64,000 nt of DNA. Origin: Microlunatus parietis. GTDB lineage: Bacteria; Actinomycetota; Actinomycetes; Propionibacteriales; Propionibacteriaceae. The position numbers and the translations under genes are program-made. The DNA lies in contig NZ_JACCBU010000001.1 in assembly GCF_013407955.1 (NCBI RefSeq), forward strand, positions 5,766,001-5,830,000. Reading direction: 5' to 3'. Positions 35,957-44,985 of this stretch are shown here, piece after piece (the stretch's first letter is position 1; every line of letters starts with the position of its first letter). The notes under the pieces were generated by a model. The model was not told the DNA's origin, did not search any database, and worked only from the letters and a program-made list of their open reading frames with translations.

Positions 35957-36427
35957 ATGAAGGACGTCCACATCGAGCAGTTGCTGACCCCCGTGCTCGC
36001 GGAACACGGTCTGGAACTCGAGGCCGTCGAGATCGTACCCGCCGGCAAGCGGCGGCTGCTCCGGCTGGTGGTCGACGGAGACGGGCCCGAGGGGACCGGT
36101 CCGCTGCTCGACGACATCGCCGAGGCGACGAAGGCGGTCTCGGCCGCCCTCGACGCCGACGACACGGCGGGCGCGGGACCGTACACGCTGGAAGTCACGT
36201 CGCGGGGCGTCTCCCGCCCGCTCACCCTGCCCCGGCACTGGCGGCGCAACACGGGCCGGCTGGTCCGGGTGAACACCGCCGACGGCACCGAAATCACCGG
36301 TCGAATCGCCGAAGTGGGCGATGATCAGGTGCTGCTGACGACAGAATCGGAACAGACTTCGGTACGTTTTGGCGATATCGGTAAGGCGCTGGTTCAGGTC
36401 GAGCTGAATCGTGCCGAGGAGGACTGA
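35957..36427 (+). CDS. rimP: Ribosome maturation factor RimP
   Basis: A 156-residue protein with the RimP N-terminal domain (LTPVLAEHGLELEAVEIVPA) and C-terminal SH3-like domain. It assists 30S subunit maturation by binding early assembly intermediates. It opens the rimP-nusA-infB cluster, and TGGGGG lies directly before the ATG at 35957. The stop sits 1 bp before nusA. Confidence 0.9.
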   Translation: MKDVHIEQLLTPVLAEHGLELEAVEIVPAGKRRLLRLVVDGDGPEGTGPLLDDIAEATKAVSAALDADDTAGAGPYTLEVTSRGVSRPLTLPRHWRRNTGRLVRVNTADGTEITGRIAEVGDDQVLLTTESEQTSVRFGDIGKALVQVELNRAEED

Positions 36428-36428
36428 C

Positions 36429-37412
36429 GTGGACATCGACATATCCGTACTGCGGTTGCTGGAGCGGGAGAAGGACATCCCGTTCGACATTCTGGTCGCC
36501 GCGATCGAGGAAGCCCTGCTGTCCGCGTACGACAAGACCGACGGTGCCGTCCCCGGCGCGCGCGTCGAACTGAATCGCAAGACCGGGCACGTCAACGTGA
36601 TGGTGCCCGAGTTCGACGACGACGGCGCCAAGATCGGTGAGTACGACAGCACGCCGGAGGGCTTCGGCCGGGTCGCCGCGTCGACCGCGCGCCAGGTGAT
36701 CATGCAGCGGCTGCGCGACGCCGAGGACGAGCAGAAGTACGGCCACTTCTCCGGCGTCGAGGGCGACATCGTGTCCGGCGTGGTCCAGCAGGGCAGCGAC
36801 ACCCGGACCGTGCTGGTCGACCTCGGCAAGATCGAGGCGATCATGCCGCTGGCCGAGCAGGTCCCCGGTGAGTCGTACACCCACGGCACCCGGCTCCGGG
36901 TCTACGTGGTCTCGGTCCGCAAGGAGGTCCGCGGGCCGCAAGTCGTGGTGTCGCGGACCCATCCCGGCCTGGTCGAGAAGCTGTTCCGGATGGAGGTGCC
37001 GGAGATCGCCGACGGGACCGTCGAGATCAAGGCGGTCGCCCGCGAGGCCGGCCACCGGAGCAAGATCGCGGTGGTCAGCAACAACCCCGAGGTCAGCGCG
37101 AAGGGCGCCTGCATCGGCCCGATGGGGCAGCGGGTGCGCGCCGTGATGCACGAGCTGAACGAGGAGAAGATCGACATCATCGACTACTCCCCGGACCCGG
37201 CGAAGTTCGTCGGCCATGCCCTGTCGCCGGCCAAGGTCACCTCGGTCACCGTGGTCGACGAGACCCAGCGCGCCGCCCGGGTCGTCGTGCCGGACTACCA
37301 GCTGTCGCTGGCGATCGGCCGGGAAGGGCAGAACGCCCGGCTCGCCGCCCGGCTGACCGGCTGGCGGATCGACATCCGCTCCGACACCGAGCCGGTCAAG
37401 GACCAGGCTTGA
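36429..37412 (+). CDS. nusA: Transcription termination/antitermination factor NusA
   Basis: A 327-residue protein with the NusA N-terminal RNAP-binding domain (about 1-110), S1 domain (about 115-190) and two KH domains (about 200-327; GPMGQRVRAVMHEL, AIGREGQNARLAARL). The C-terminal acidic repeats of enterobacterial NusA are absent, as usual in actinobacteria. It starts at GTG 36429, 1 bp after rimP. It controls pausing, termination and translation coupling. Confidence 0.95.
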   Translation: MDIDISVLRLLEREKDIPFDILVAAIEEALLSAYDKTDGAVPGARVELNRKTGHVNVMVPEFDDDGAKIGEYDSTPEGFGRVAASTARQVIMQRLRDAEDEQKYGHFSGVEGDIVSGVVQQGSDTRTVLVDLGKIEAIMPLAEQVPGESYTHGTRLRVYVVSVRKEVRGPQVVVSRTHPGLVEKLFRMEVPEIADGTVEIKAVAREAGHRSKIAVVSNNPEVSAKGACIGPMGQRVRAVMHELNEEKIDIIDYSPDPAKFVGHALSPAKVTSVTVVDETQRAARVVVPDYQLSLAIGREGQNARLAARLTGWRIDIRSDTEPVKDQA

Positions 37413-37942
37413 CCCCAGCGGACCGACCGCTGCTGATCCTGCTCGCCGGCCGCCCCGGCACCGGGAAGACCACCCTGGCGACCAGGCTGGCCCGCGAGCT
37501 CGACGCCGGGTACGTCCGCGTCGACGCGATCGAGACCGTCCTGCTGCGGACCGGCACCGTCGAGCCGCCGGTCGGCCCGGTCGGCTACACGCTCGCGCAC
37601 GAGATCGCCCTCGGCATGCTCCGGCTCGGCCGGCCGGTCGTCGTCGACGCCGTGAACCCGGTCGCCGAGGCACGGGCCGGCTGGCTGAGTCTGGCCGAGG
37701 TGTCCCGCCCTGTCTTCCTGGAGACCGTCGTCCACGACGAGAGCGAGCACCGTCGCCGGGTCAGCGGCCGCCGGCCCGACCTCGCCGGCCAGACCGTACC
37801 GACGTGGGCCGAGGTCCAGGCCGGCGGCTACGAGCCGTGGGACGAGACCCGCGACGGCCCGCGCCACCTGATCGACACCACCGACATGGACGAGGCCGCG
37901 GCCGCGGCGCTCGCCGTGGTCCGCGCTACGGTGACGCGGTGA
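37409..37942 (+). CDS. P-loop small-molecule kinase (AAA_33-type) inserted between nusA and ylxR
   Basis: A 177-residue protein with Walker A GRPGTGKTT near residues 14-22, an RVDAIETVL segment, and a GRPVVVDAVNP strand typical of zeta/ChvE-like P-loop kinases. The TTG start at 37409 overlaps the nusA stop (TTGA), and its own stop overlaps the ylxR GTG. The usual order is nusA-ylxR directly, so this gene is an insertion into the block that keeps overlapping junctions. The substrate is unknown. Confidence 0.75.
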   Translation: MTPADRPLLILLAGRPGTGKTTLATRLARELDAGYVRVDAIETVLLRTGTVEPPVGPVGYTLAHEIALGMLRLGRPVVVDAVNPVAEARAGWLSLAEVSRPVFLETVVHDESEHRRRVSGRRPDLAGQTVPTWAEVQAGGYEPWDETRDGPRHLIDTTDMDEAAAAALAVVRATVTR

Positions 37943-38190
37943 GCGACCCGGTCCGGACCTGCATCGGCTGCCGTCGGCGTACCGACAAGAAGGCGCTGCT
38001 GCGGGTCGTCTGGTCCGGCGGCCGAGTGATCGTCGACGAGCGACAGGTCGCCCCGGGTCGCGGGGCCTATCTGCATCCGGATCCGAAGTGCCTGGCGCAG
38101 GCGACGAAGAAGCGCGCGTTCGGCCGGGCGCTCCGGACCGAGGGGATCGGCGCCGACCAGCTGGCCGGCCTCACCCTCCCGACCGACTGA
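37939..38190 (+). CDS. ylxR: YlxR-family RNA-binding protein (DUF448)
   Basis: An 83-residue protein with the signatures PVRTCIGCRRRTDK, GRGAYLHPD and a basic helix. YlxR proteins bind RNA or RNase P and sit between nusA and infB. It starts at GTG 37939, overlapping the kinase stop by 4 bp (GTGA). A 9-bp hairpin without a U-run follows its stop. Confidence 0.9.
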   Translation: MSDPVRTCIGCRRRTDKKALLRVVWSGGRVIVDERQVAPGRGAYLHPDPKCLAQATKKRAFGRALRTEGIGADQLAGLTLPTD

Positions 38191-38194
38191 CCCG

Positions 38195-38217
38195 GGGTGC
38201 CGCGCCGAGCGGCACCC
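38195..38217 (+). terminator. Hairpin after ylxR, possible intrinsic or partial terminator
   Basis: GGGTGCCGC (38195-38203) pairs perfectly with GCGGCACCC (38209-38217) around a 5-nt loop. There is no U-tract, as in many high-GC terminators. The 279-bp ylxR-infB gap also has a -10-like TAGAGT at 38245-38250, so infB probably has its own promoter beyond this hairpin. I saw nothing else in the gap. Confidence 0.5.
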
Positions 38218-38469
38218 GCTTAGGCAGATGCGTACGCTTGGGCATAGAGTTAGTGCTCGGCCGTACGGCCAGCTATCACCTGCCTGCCCGAGACCGGGCG
38301 GGCAACCAGCCGAAGCGTGGGCCCCGAGGCACGTCGTGCACCGGGACACCCGCGTCGAACAGAAGGTGGGCTAACGCTCATGACCACTCGATGAGTACAC
38401 CTCAATGAGCATGCACGACAACTAGCTGGTCCGCGCCTGGCCCAAGGTCCGGACCGAACGAGGAGAGTA

Positions 38470-41400
38470 GTGGCTAAGGTCCGGGTCTACGAGCTCGCAA
38501 AGGAGCTCGGAGTCGAAAGTAAGGTCGTCCTCAGCACCCTGAAGGACATGGGGGAGTTCGTCCGGTCGGCATCGTCGACCGTCGAGGCCCCAGTCGTCCG
38601 TCGGCTGACGGAGCGACTGGCGAGCGAACAGCCCGCCAAGAAGGCATCCAAGAAGGCTCCCGCCAAGAAGGCGCCCGCGAGCCCGTCCAAGGAAGAGGCA
38701 GTGACGGCCAAGCCTGCCGTGCCGGAGGCGCCTGTCGAGGCGACTCCCGCGCCTGTCGCCCCGCCCGTCGAGGCGGAGAAGAAACCAGAACCTGTTGCGG
38801 AGGCCCCGGCACCCCGTGCGGAGACCCCTCGTGCGGAGACCCCTCGGGCGGAGGCTCCACGCCCGGAGTCCGCGCGGGCGGAGACGCCGCCGGCGGAGAC
38901 TCCGGCACCGGCCCGGCCGACGCCGCGTCCCGCACCGGCTCGACCGGAGAACCGTACGGACAGTCGTCCGGACACGCGGTCGGACAGCCGCCCGGACACA
39001 CGTCCGGACACGCGGTCCGACGGCGCACCCCGGGACAGCCGTCCGCGGCCGACCCCGCGTCCGGCTCCGGGTCGTGCACCCGGCCGGCAGGAGGGTCGCG
39101 GCGACGGTCCGCGTTCCGATCAGCCGCGCCCCGGCGGTCAGCCGCGGGCGCCGCGGCCCGGGTCGACCGGCGGTCTGCCGGGCGGTTCCCGGCCTCGCCC
39201 GGGCGGCGCTCCGCGGCCCGGTAACAATCCGTTCTCGTCGTCCCAGGGCATGGGGCAGCCGCGCGCTCCGCGGCCCGGCCAGGAAGGCGGCGGCCGCCCC
39301 GGCGGTCCGCGTCCGCAGTCCGGCCGGCCCGGCGGTCCGGCTCCGGCCGGCCGTCCCGGCGGTGGCGGCGGCGTCCCCGGCATCCCGCGGCCGAACCCCG
39401 CGATGATGCCCAAGCAGTCGTCCGGGCAGCTCGGCAGCGCGCCGGCTCGTGGCCGTGGCGGCCCGGGTGGTCCGGGCGGTGGCGGCGGCGGTCGCGGCCG
39501 TGGCGGTGCTCCGGGTCGCGGTCCGGGCGGCGGTCCCGGTGGTGGCGGCGGCGCTCCGGGCGGTCCGCCCGCCGGGCGTGGCGGTCGCGGTGGTCGTGGC
39601 GGGACCCAGGGTGCCTTCGGGCGTCCGGGCGGTCCGGCCCGGCGTGGCCGCAAGTCGCGCAAGCAACGCAAGCAAGAGTTCAACGAGATGGAGGCCCCGT
39701 CGCTCGGCGGCATCCGGGTCCGGCAGGGCGACGGTGAGAAGGTCCGCCTCGCCCGCGGCGCCTCGCTGACCGACCTGGCCGAGAAGATCGGCGCCGATCC
39801 GGCAGCCCTGGTGCAGGCGCTGTTCCACCTCGGTGAGATGGTCACGGCCACCCAGTCGGTGCCGGACGAGACGCTGCAGGTGCTGGGCTCGGAGCTCAAT
39901 TACGAGATCGAGGTCGTCTCGCCCGAGGACGAGGACCGCGAGCTGCTGGAGAGCTTCGACATCGAGTTCGGCGAGGACACCGGCGGCGAGGAGGAACTGG
40001 TGGCCCGGCCGCCGGTCGTCACCGTCATGGGTCACGTCGACCACGGCAAGACGAAGCTGCTGGACGCGTTGCGCAAGACCAACGTGGTCGCCGGCGAGGC
40101 CGGTGGCATCACCCAGAAGATCGGCGCCTACCAGGTGTCGACCGAGGTCGATGATCAGGAACGCAAGATCACCTTCATCGACACCCCGGGCCACGAGGCG
40201 TTCACCGCCATGCGGGCCCGTGGCGCCAAGTCGACCGACATCGCCGTACTGGTGGTGGCGGCCGACGACGGTGTGATGCCGCAGACGATCGAGGCCCTGA
40301 ACATCGCCAGGGCGGCCGAGGTGCCGGTCGTGGTCGCGGTGAACAAGATCGACAAGCCGGGGGCGGATCCGTCCAAGGTGCGCGGTCAGCTCACCGAGTA
40401 CGGCCTGGTGCCGGAGGAGTACGGCGGCGACACGATGTTCGTCAACGTCTCCGCGATCACCCGGGACGGCCTGGACGACCTGCTCGAGGCCATCGTGCTG
40501 ACCGCCGACGCGGCGCTCGACCTGCGTGCCAACGACTCGATGGATTCGCAGGGCATCTCGATCGAAGGTCATCTGGAGACCGGCCGCGGCCCGATCGCCA
40601 CCGTCCTGGTGCAGCGCGGAACGCTCCGGGTCGGCGACTCGATCGTCGCCGGACCGGCCCACGGCCGCGTCCGCGCCATGATCAACGACGCCGGCGAGTC
40701 GGTGAAGGAGGCGCCGCCGTCGATGCCGGTCCAGGTGCTCGGCCTGACCGCGGTGCCCGGTGCCGGCGACTCGTTCCTGGTGGTGTCCGACGACCGTACG
40801 GCACGGCAGATCGCCGACCGCCGGTCCGCCCGGCTGCGTGCCGCGGCGCAGGCCGCCGGTGCCCGCCGGAAGACCCTGGACCAGCTGTTCGAGCAGTTGG
40901 AGAAGGGCGAGAAGCAGGAACTGAAGCTGATCTTGAAGGGCGACGGTTCCGGCTCGGTCGAGGCCCTGGAAGAGGCGCTGTCCAAGATCGACGTGGGCGA
41001 CGAGGTCGCACTGCAGGTGATCGATCGCGGTGTCGGTGGCATCACCGAGACCAACGTCAACCTGGCGGCCGCGTTCGACGCGGTGATCATCGGCTTCAAC
41101 GTCCGGGCCCAGGGCAAGGCGTCCGAGCTGGCCGACCGGCTCGGCGTCGACGTCCGCTACTACTCGGTGATCTACGCCGCGATCGACGAGATCGAGGCGG
41201 CACTGAAGGGCATGCTGAAGCCGGTCTACGAAGAGGCCCAGCTCGGCCAGGCCGAGATCCGGAACATCTTCCGGTCCTCCCGGGCCGGCGTCATCGCGGG
41301 CTGCATGATCACCAACGGGCTGGTCCGGCGCAACGCGTCGGCCCGCCTGATCCGCGACGGCGTGGTGCTGACCGAGACCACCATCTCCTCGCTCCGGCGG

Positions 41401-41526
41401 GAGAAGGACGACGTCACCGAGGTGCGGGAAGGCTTCGAATGCGGCCTCACCCTCGCCAACTACTCCGACATCCGGGTCGGTGACGTGGTGGAGACGTTCG
41501 AGATGCGGGAGAAGGAGCGGGTGTGA
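38470..41526 (+). CDS. infB: Translation initiation factor IF-2
   Basis: A 1018-residue GTPase. The N-terminal IF2 domain (VRVYELAKELG) is followed by a very long low-complexity region (about 55-400) rich in Pro, Ala, Arg and Gly, typical of high-GC actinobacteria. The G-domain starts near 520 with G1 GHVDHGKT, G3 DTPGHEAF and G4 NKIDKPG; domains II-IV follow. It delivers initiator tRNA to the ribosome. The GTG at 38470 is preceded by GAGGAGAGTA. Confidence 0.95.
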   Translation: MAKVRVYELAKELGVESKVVLSTLKDMGEFVRSASSTVEAPVVRRLTERLASEQPAKKASKKAPAKKAPASPSKEEAVTAKPAVPEAPVEATPAPVAPPVEAEKKPEPVAEAPAPRAETPRAETPRAEAPRPESARAETPPAETPAPARPTPRPAPARPENRTDSRPDTRSDSRPDTRPDTRSDGAPRDSRPRPTPRPAPGRAPGRQEGRGDGPRSDQPRPGGQPRAPRPGSTGGLPGGSRPRPGGAPRPGNNPFSSSQGMGQPRAPRPGQEGGGRPGGPRPQSGRPGGPAPAGRPGGGGGVPGIPRPNPAMMPKQSSGQLGSAPARGRGGPGGPGGGGGGRGRGGAPGRGPGGGPGGGGGAPGGPPAGRGGRGGRGGTQGAFGRPGGPARRGRKSRKQRKQEFNEMEAPSLGGIRVRQGDGEKVRLARGASLTDLAEKIGADPAALVQALFHLGEMVTATQSVPDETLQVLGSELNYEIEVVSPEDEDRELLESFDIEFGEDTGGEEELVARPPVVTVMGHVDHGKTKLLDALRKTNVVAGEAGGITQKIGAYQVSTEVDDQERKITFIDTPGHEAFTAMRARGAKSTDIAVLVVAADDGVMPQTIEALNIARAAEVPVVVAVNKIDKPGADPSKVRGQLTEYGLVPEEYGGDTMFVNVSAITRDGLDDLLEAIVLTADAALDLRANDSMDSQGISIEGHLETGRGPIATVLVQRGTLRVGDSIVAGPAHGRVRAMINDAGESVKEAPPSMPVQVLGLTAVPGAGDSFLVVSDDRTARQIADRRSARLRAAAQAAGARRKTLDQLFEQLEKGEKQELKLILKGDGSGSVEALEEALSKIDVGDEVALQVIDRGVGGITETNVNLAAAFDAVIIGFNVRAQGKASELADRLGVDVRYYSVIYAAIDEIEAALKGMLKPVYEEAQLGQAEIRNIFRSSRAGVIAGCMITNGLVRRNASARLIRDGVVLTETTISSLRREKDDVTEVREGFECGLTLANYSDIRVGDVVETFEMREKERV

Positions 41527-41960
41527 GCTCGCCGCGGGTGCTGAAGCTGGCCGACCAGATCAAGGTGATCGTCGCGGAGATGCTGGAGCGGCGGGTCAAG
41601 GATCCGCGGCTCGGCTTCATCACCGTGACCGACGTCCGGTTGACCGGCGACAGCCGCGAGGCGTCCGTCTTCTACACCGTGCTGGGCAGTGACGAGGATC
41701 GAGCCGGGACGGCGGCCGCGCTGCGGTCGGCGACCGGCCTGATCCGGTCCCAGGTCGGCAAGCAGCTCGGCCTGCGGTTCGCCCCGACGCTGGCGTTCTT
41801 CGAGGACGCGGTGCCGGAGACCGCCCGGCAGATCGACGATCTGCTGGCCCAGGCCAAGGCCGGCGACGCCGAGGTGGCGGAGCGGGCCGCCGGAGCCAGC
41901 TACGCCGTCGACCCGGATCCGTACAAGCGTGCCGATGACGAGACCGAAGACGAGGACTGA
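41523..41960 (+). CDS. rbfA: Ribosome-binding factor A
   Basis: A 145-residue protein with the RbfA KH-type fold: VSSPRVLKLADQIKVIVAEM at the start, then DPRLGFITVTDVRLTGD. It aids maturation of the 30S subunit and cold adaptation. The GTG at 41523 overlaps the infB stop (GTGTGA), and truB starts inside its last codons. The C-terminal tail is acidic. Confidence 0.95.
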   Translation: MSSPRVLKLADQIKVIVAEMLERRVKDPRLGFITVTDVRLTGDSREASVFYTVLGSDEDRAGTAAALRSATGLIRSQVGKQLGLRFAPTLAFFEDAVPETARQIDDLLAQAKAGDAEVAERAAGASYAVDPDPYKRADDETEDED

Positions 41961-42870
41961 CGCCGGCGGCGCCTCCGGGACCACCGGCTCGGGCTTGGTG
42001 ATCATCGACAAGCCCGGCGGGCTGACCTCGCACCAGGTGGTCGCGCGGGTGCGCCGGCTGGCCGGCACTCGCCGGGTCGGCCATGCCGGGACGCTCGACC
42101 CGATGGCCACCGGTGTGCTGGTGATCGGGATCAACCGGGCCACCCGGCTGCTCGGCCACCTGACCGCGACGATCAAGCGCTACACGGCGACGATCCGACT
42201 CGGTGTCAGTACGGTGACCGACGACTCCGACGGCGAGGTGGTCGGCCGGCTCGGCGCCGCCGACGTCGCGCCGGACCGGATCGCCGCCGCGATGGCCCGG
42301 CTCACCGGCGACATCCGGCAGGTGCCGAGCGCGGTGTCCGCGATCAAGATCAACGGCGTCCGCTCCTACACCCGGGTCCGGGAGGGCCAGTCGGTCGAAC
42401 TCTCCGCGCGACCGGTCCGGGTCTCGGAGTTCGCGCTGCTGGAACGACGCGACGGCCACGACGTCACCGGCATCGCCGTGGTCGACCTGGACGTGGCGGT
42501 GGAGTGCACCGCCGGCACCTACATCCGGGCCCTGGCGCGCGATCTCGGAGCCGCCCTCGGCACCGGGGGACACCTGACCGCGCTGCGCCGGACCGCCGTC
42601 GGCTCGTTCACCGAGGACCGGGCGCAGACCCTGGAGTCGGCCGAGGCGGACGGGCTGCGGCTGATCGGGATCGATCGGGTTGCGGCCGAACAGTTCCCGA
42701 CGCGTACGCTGGACGCCGGCCAGGCGGATGCGGTCCGGCACGGTCGTCGGCTGACCGGACTCTCGTTGCCCGCCGACCCGACCGCGGTGTTCGCCGAGGA
42801 CGGCCGTTTCCTGGCCCTCTATCGGCCGTCCGGTCCGGACGCCGTGGCCGATGCCGTTTTCGTCGACTGA
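41935..42870 (+). CDS. truB: tRNA pseudouridine(55) synthase TruB
   Basis: A 311-residue enzyme. The catalytic aspartate is in GHAGTLDPMATGVL, and the VPSAVSAIKINGVRSY and GTYIRALARDLG segments are family hallmarks. It makes pseudouridine 55 in the T-loop of tRNAs. The ATG at 41935 overlaps rbfA by 26 bp; GTG 41929 is an alternative. Confidence 0.95.
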   Translation: MTRPKTRTDAGGASGTTGSGLVIIDKPGGLTSHQVVARVRRLAGTRRVGHAGTLDPMATGVLVIGINRATRLLGHLTATIKRYTATIRLGVSTVTDDSDGEVVGRLGAADVAPDRIAAAMARLTGDIRQVPSAVSAIKINGVRSYTRVREGQSVELSARPVRVSEFALLERRDGHDVTGIAVVDLDVAVECTAGTYIRALARDLGAALGTGGHLTALRRTAVGSFTEDRAQTLESAEADGLRLIGIDRVAAEQFPTRTLDAGQADAVRHGRRLTGLSLPADPTAVFAEDGRFLALYRPSGPDAVADAVFVD

Positions 42871-42880
42871 CAGGACCTCG

Positions 42881-43840
42881 ATGCCGTACGTGCCGCCCGA
42901 GGGCGCCCCGCGCTGGCAGCGCGCCGCGCACCGCCTCGTCAACGCCACCTGGTTCCAGAACCTCGTCATCGGCGTGATCCTGGCCAACGCGATCACCATC
43001 GGAATCCAGACCTACAAGGAACTTCCGGTCGGCGTGCACCGGGCGATCGAGGTGATCGACTACGCCTTCCTCGCCGTCTTCGTGGTCGAACTGGTGCTCC
43101 GCTTCGTCGCGTACGGTCTCAATCCGCGCCGCTTCTTCAGCGACCCGTGGAACGTGTTCGACACGCTCGTCGTGGCCGCCGCGTTCGTGCCCGGCCTGTC
43201 CAGCAACACCACGGCACTGCGGCTGATCCGGCTGCTCCGGGTGGTCCGGCTGCTCCGGCTGATGCCCGACGTACACGTCTTGCTGGACGGCCTGCGCCGC
43301 GCCGCCGGCCCCGCGGCGAGCCTGCTCGCCCTGACCGCGCTGCTCTGCTTCATCTACGCGATCATCGGCAACCTGCTCTTCGGCGACGTCGCGCCGCAGT
43401 ACTTCGGCAATCTCGGCGAGGGCGTGCTCACCCTGTTCACGCTGCTCACCCTGGAGGGCTGGAACTCGGTGCTGTACGACCTCCGCGAGGTGTCGCCGTG
43501 GGGGCTGCCGTACACGATCTCGTTCGTCCTGATCGGCACCTACGTGGTGATCAATCTCGTCGTCGGCGTGGTGATCAACAGCCTGGACGAGGCGTACCGG
43601 AACCGGGTCGACGACCGGGCCGAGACCAAGGAGCTGACCGAGACGATCCACAATCACCGTAAGGCTCTGGACGAGCTGGAGGCGAAGCTGGCCGGCACCG
43701 GCCTGGCCAAGGACGCGACGGTCGGCACCGACGAACTGCGGCACCGGTTCACCGATCACCCGCTGGACCGGTCACCGGCCGCGGACAGGGCAACGGTCGG
43801 CGACGGGGCCGCGGGACAGGATGGGAGACTTACCGAGTGA
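42881..43840 (+). CDS. Bacterial voltage-gated-type (Nav/Cav-like) ion channel
   Basis: A 319-residue, one-repeat channel with S1-S6. S4 carries arginines at 114, 117, 120, 123 and 126 (every third position), the voltage-sensor pattern. The pore helix ends in a selectivity filter TLEGWNS (190-196), like LESW of NaChBac but with the EGW of calcium-channel repeats. After S6 a charged helix (about 243-275) probably forms a tetrameric coiled coil. It lies in the truB-ribF interval of the conserved block, and its stop overlaps the ribF GTG. It probably conducts Na+ or Ca2+. Confidence 0.85.
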   Translation: MPYVPPEGAPRWQRAAHRLVNATWFQNLVIGVILANAITIGIQTYKELPVGVHRAIEVIDYAFLAVFVVELVLRFVAYGLNPRRFFSDPWNVFDTLVVAAAFVPGLSSNTTALRLIRLLRVVRLLRLMPDVHVLLDGLRRAAGPAASLLALTALLCFIYAIIGNLLFGDVAPQYFGNLGEGVLTLFTLLTLEGWNSVLYDLREVSPWGLPYTISFVLIGTYVVINLVVGVVINSLDEAYRNRVDDRAETKELTETIHNHRKALDELEAKLAGTGLAKDATVGTDELRHRFTDHPLDRSPAADRATVGDGAAGQDGRLTE

Positions 43841-44739
43841 GCGACGGCAGCGTCATCATCATCGGCAATTTCGACGGCGTGCATCGCGGTCATGTCGCGC
43901 TGATCAGGGCGGCCCGGGAGGCCGAGCCCGGTGCGAAGGTGATCGCCGTGACGTTCTGGCCGCACCCGTGGGTGATCCACCACCCGGACCGGGTGCCGCC
44001 GCTGCTGACCACCCTGGAGCGCCGGGTCGAGTTGCTCCGCGCCGCCGGAGTCGACGAGGTCGTCGTCGTCGACTACACCCACGAACTGTCCCGGCAGACG
44101 CCGGCCGAGTTCGTCGACGGGACCCTCCGGCCGCTGGATCCGGTCCGGATCGTGGTGGGGGAGAACTTCCGGTTCGGCCGCGACAACAGCGGCGACGTGG
44201 GCACCCTGGCCGACCTGGCCGGCGGCGACTTCAAGGTGCAGGTCGTCCAGCTGGTCGGCGACGCCTCCGCGCCCAGCTCCGCGACCCTGATCCGGCAGGC
44301 GATCGCGGACGGCGATCTGGAACGGTTCCATGAGCTGAGCGACCAGGTGTTCCGGTTCTCCGGGGTCGTCATCGAGGGTGATCACCGCGGCCGCGAGCTG
44401 GGCTTCCCGACCGCCAACGTCGCCGTCGACCCGACGCTGGCCGTACCCGCGGACGGGGTCTACGCGGGCTGGGTGACCCGGCTGGACATCCCGTCGCCGC
44501 GCTGGCCGGCCGCGATCTCGGTCGGCACCAACCCGACCTTCGACGGCGTCGAGCGGCGGATCGAGGCCTACGTGCTGGACCGGACCGATCTCGAGCTGTA
44601 CGGCGTCGAGATCGCGATCGACTTCGACCAGCGGATCCGCGGCCAGGTGAAGTACGAGGGCCGGGAGGCGCTGATCGCCCAGATGCACCGCGACGTCGAG
44701 CAGATCCGCGACATCCTCGCCGGCCACCACGCCCCCTGA
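43837..44739 (+). CDS. ribF: Bifunctional riboflavin kinase/FAD synthetase
   Basis: A 300-residue enzyme. The N-terminal adenylyltransferase has GNFDGVHRGH, GENFRFG and the SSATLIRQAI region. The C-terminal kinase domain has GRELGFPTANV and the PGVY-like DGVYAGW stretch. It makes FMN and FAD from riboflavin. The GTG at 43837 overlaps the channel stop (GTGA). Confidence 0.95.
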   Translation: MSDGSVIIIGNFDGVHRGHVALIRAAREAEPGAKVIAVTFWPHPWVIHHPDRVPPLLTTLERRVELLRAAGVDEVVVVDYTHELSRQTPAEFVDGTLRPLDPVRIVVGENFRFGRDNSGDVGTLADLAGGDFKVQVVQLVGDASAPSSATLIRQAIADGDLERFHELSDQVFRFSGVVIEGDHRGRELGFPTANVAVDPTLAVPADGVYAGWVTRLDIPSPRWPAAISVGTNPTFDGVERRIEAYVLDRTDLELYGVEIAIDFDQRIRGQVKYEGREALIAQMHRDVEQIRDILAGHHAP

Positions 44740-44754
44740 GCCTCTCGAAGGGCC
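44734..44754. repeat. Dispersed palindromic repeat, copy 2
   Basis: CCCTGAGCCTCTCGAAGGGC covers the ribF stop codon (TGA 44737-44739). It matches the repeat after the NUDIX gene at 4396 except at two positions. Its CCCT/AGGG ends could form a hairpin at the end of the message. Confidence 0.55.
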
Positions 44755-44907
44755 AGGGCGGATGGGGTGGCCCGCCCGAGCCGGGCGGAAAGTGGCCAGG
44801 AATGCCGAGATGACGCCACCTCCGGACCGGCGACATCTCGAGGGTCTCGGGACCGAGGCGTACGACCGGCGGTTCGGTCGCCTGATCCGGTCGAGGGCTC
44901 GGGCCTG

Positions 44908-44985
44908 TGTCACAGATCTGCAAGGCAACGGATTCCGCAACCGGTTTCTCGCCTCCCGGGGGCGTTGCATTGCAGATTTGTGACA
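44908..44985. repeat. Large inverted repeat I (23-bp arms)
   Basis: The left arm TGTCACAGATCTGCAAGGCA, ending ACG (44908-44930), is the reverse complement of the right arm (44963-44985) at 21 of 23 positions. The loop is 32 bp. The inner bases are also partly self-complementary. The length and near-perfect pairing exceed chance. It may be a structured RNA, a binding site pair, or a miniature mobile element. Confidence 0.7.

Noticed and set aside
38470..39660. Repeats in the infB 5' region as a CRISPR or tandem array
   Set aside because: They are imprecise codon-level repeats encoding the Pro/Ala/Gly-rich IF-2 linker.
44908..44985. T-box or other known riboswitch
   Set aside because: No T-box sequence or specifier features, and no aminoacylation or amino-acid gene follows.
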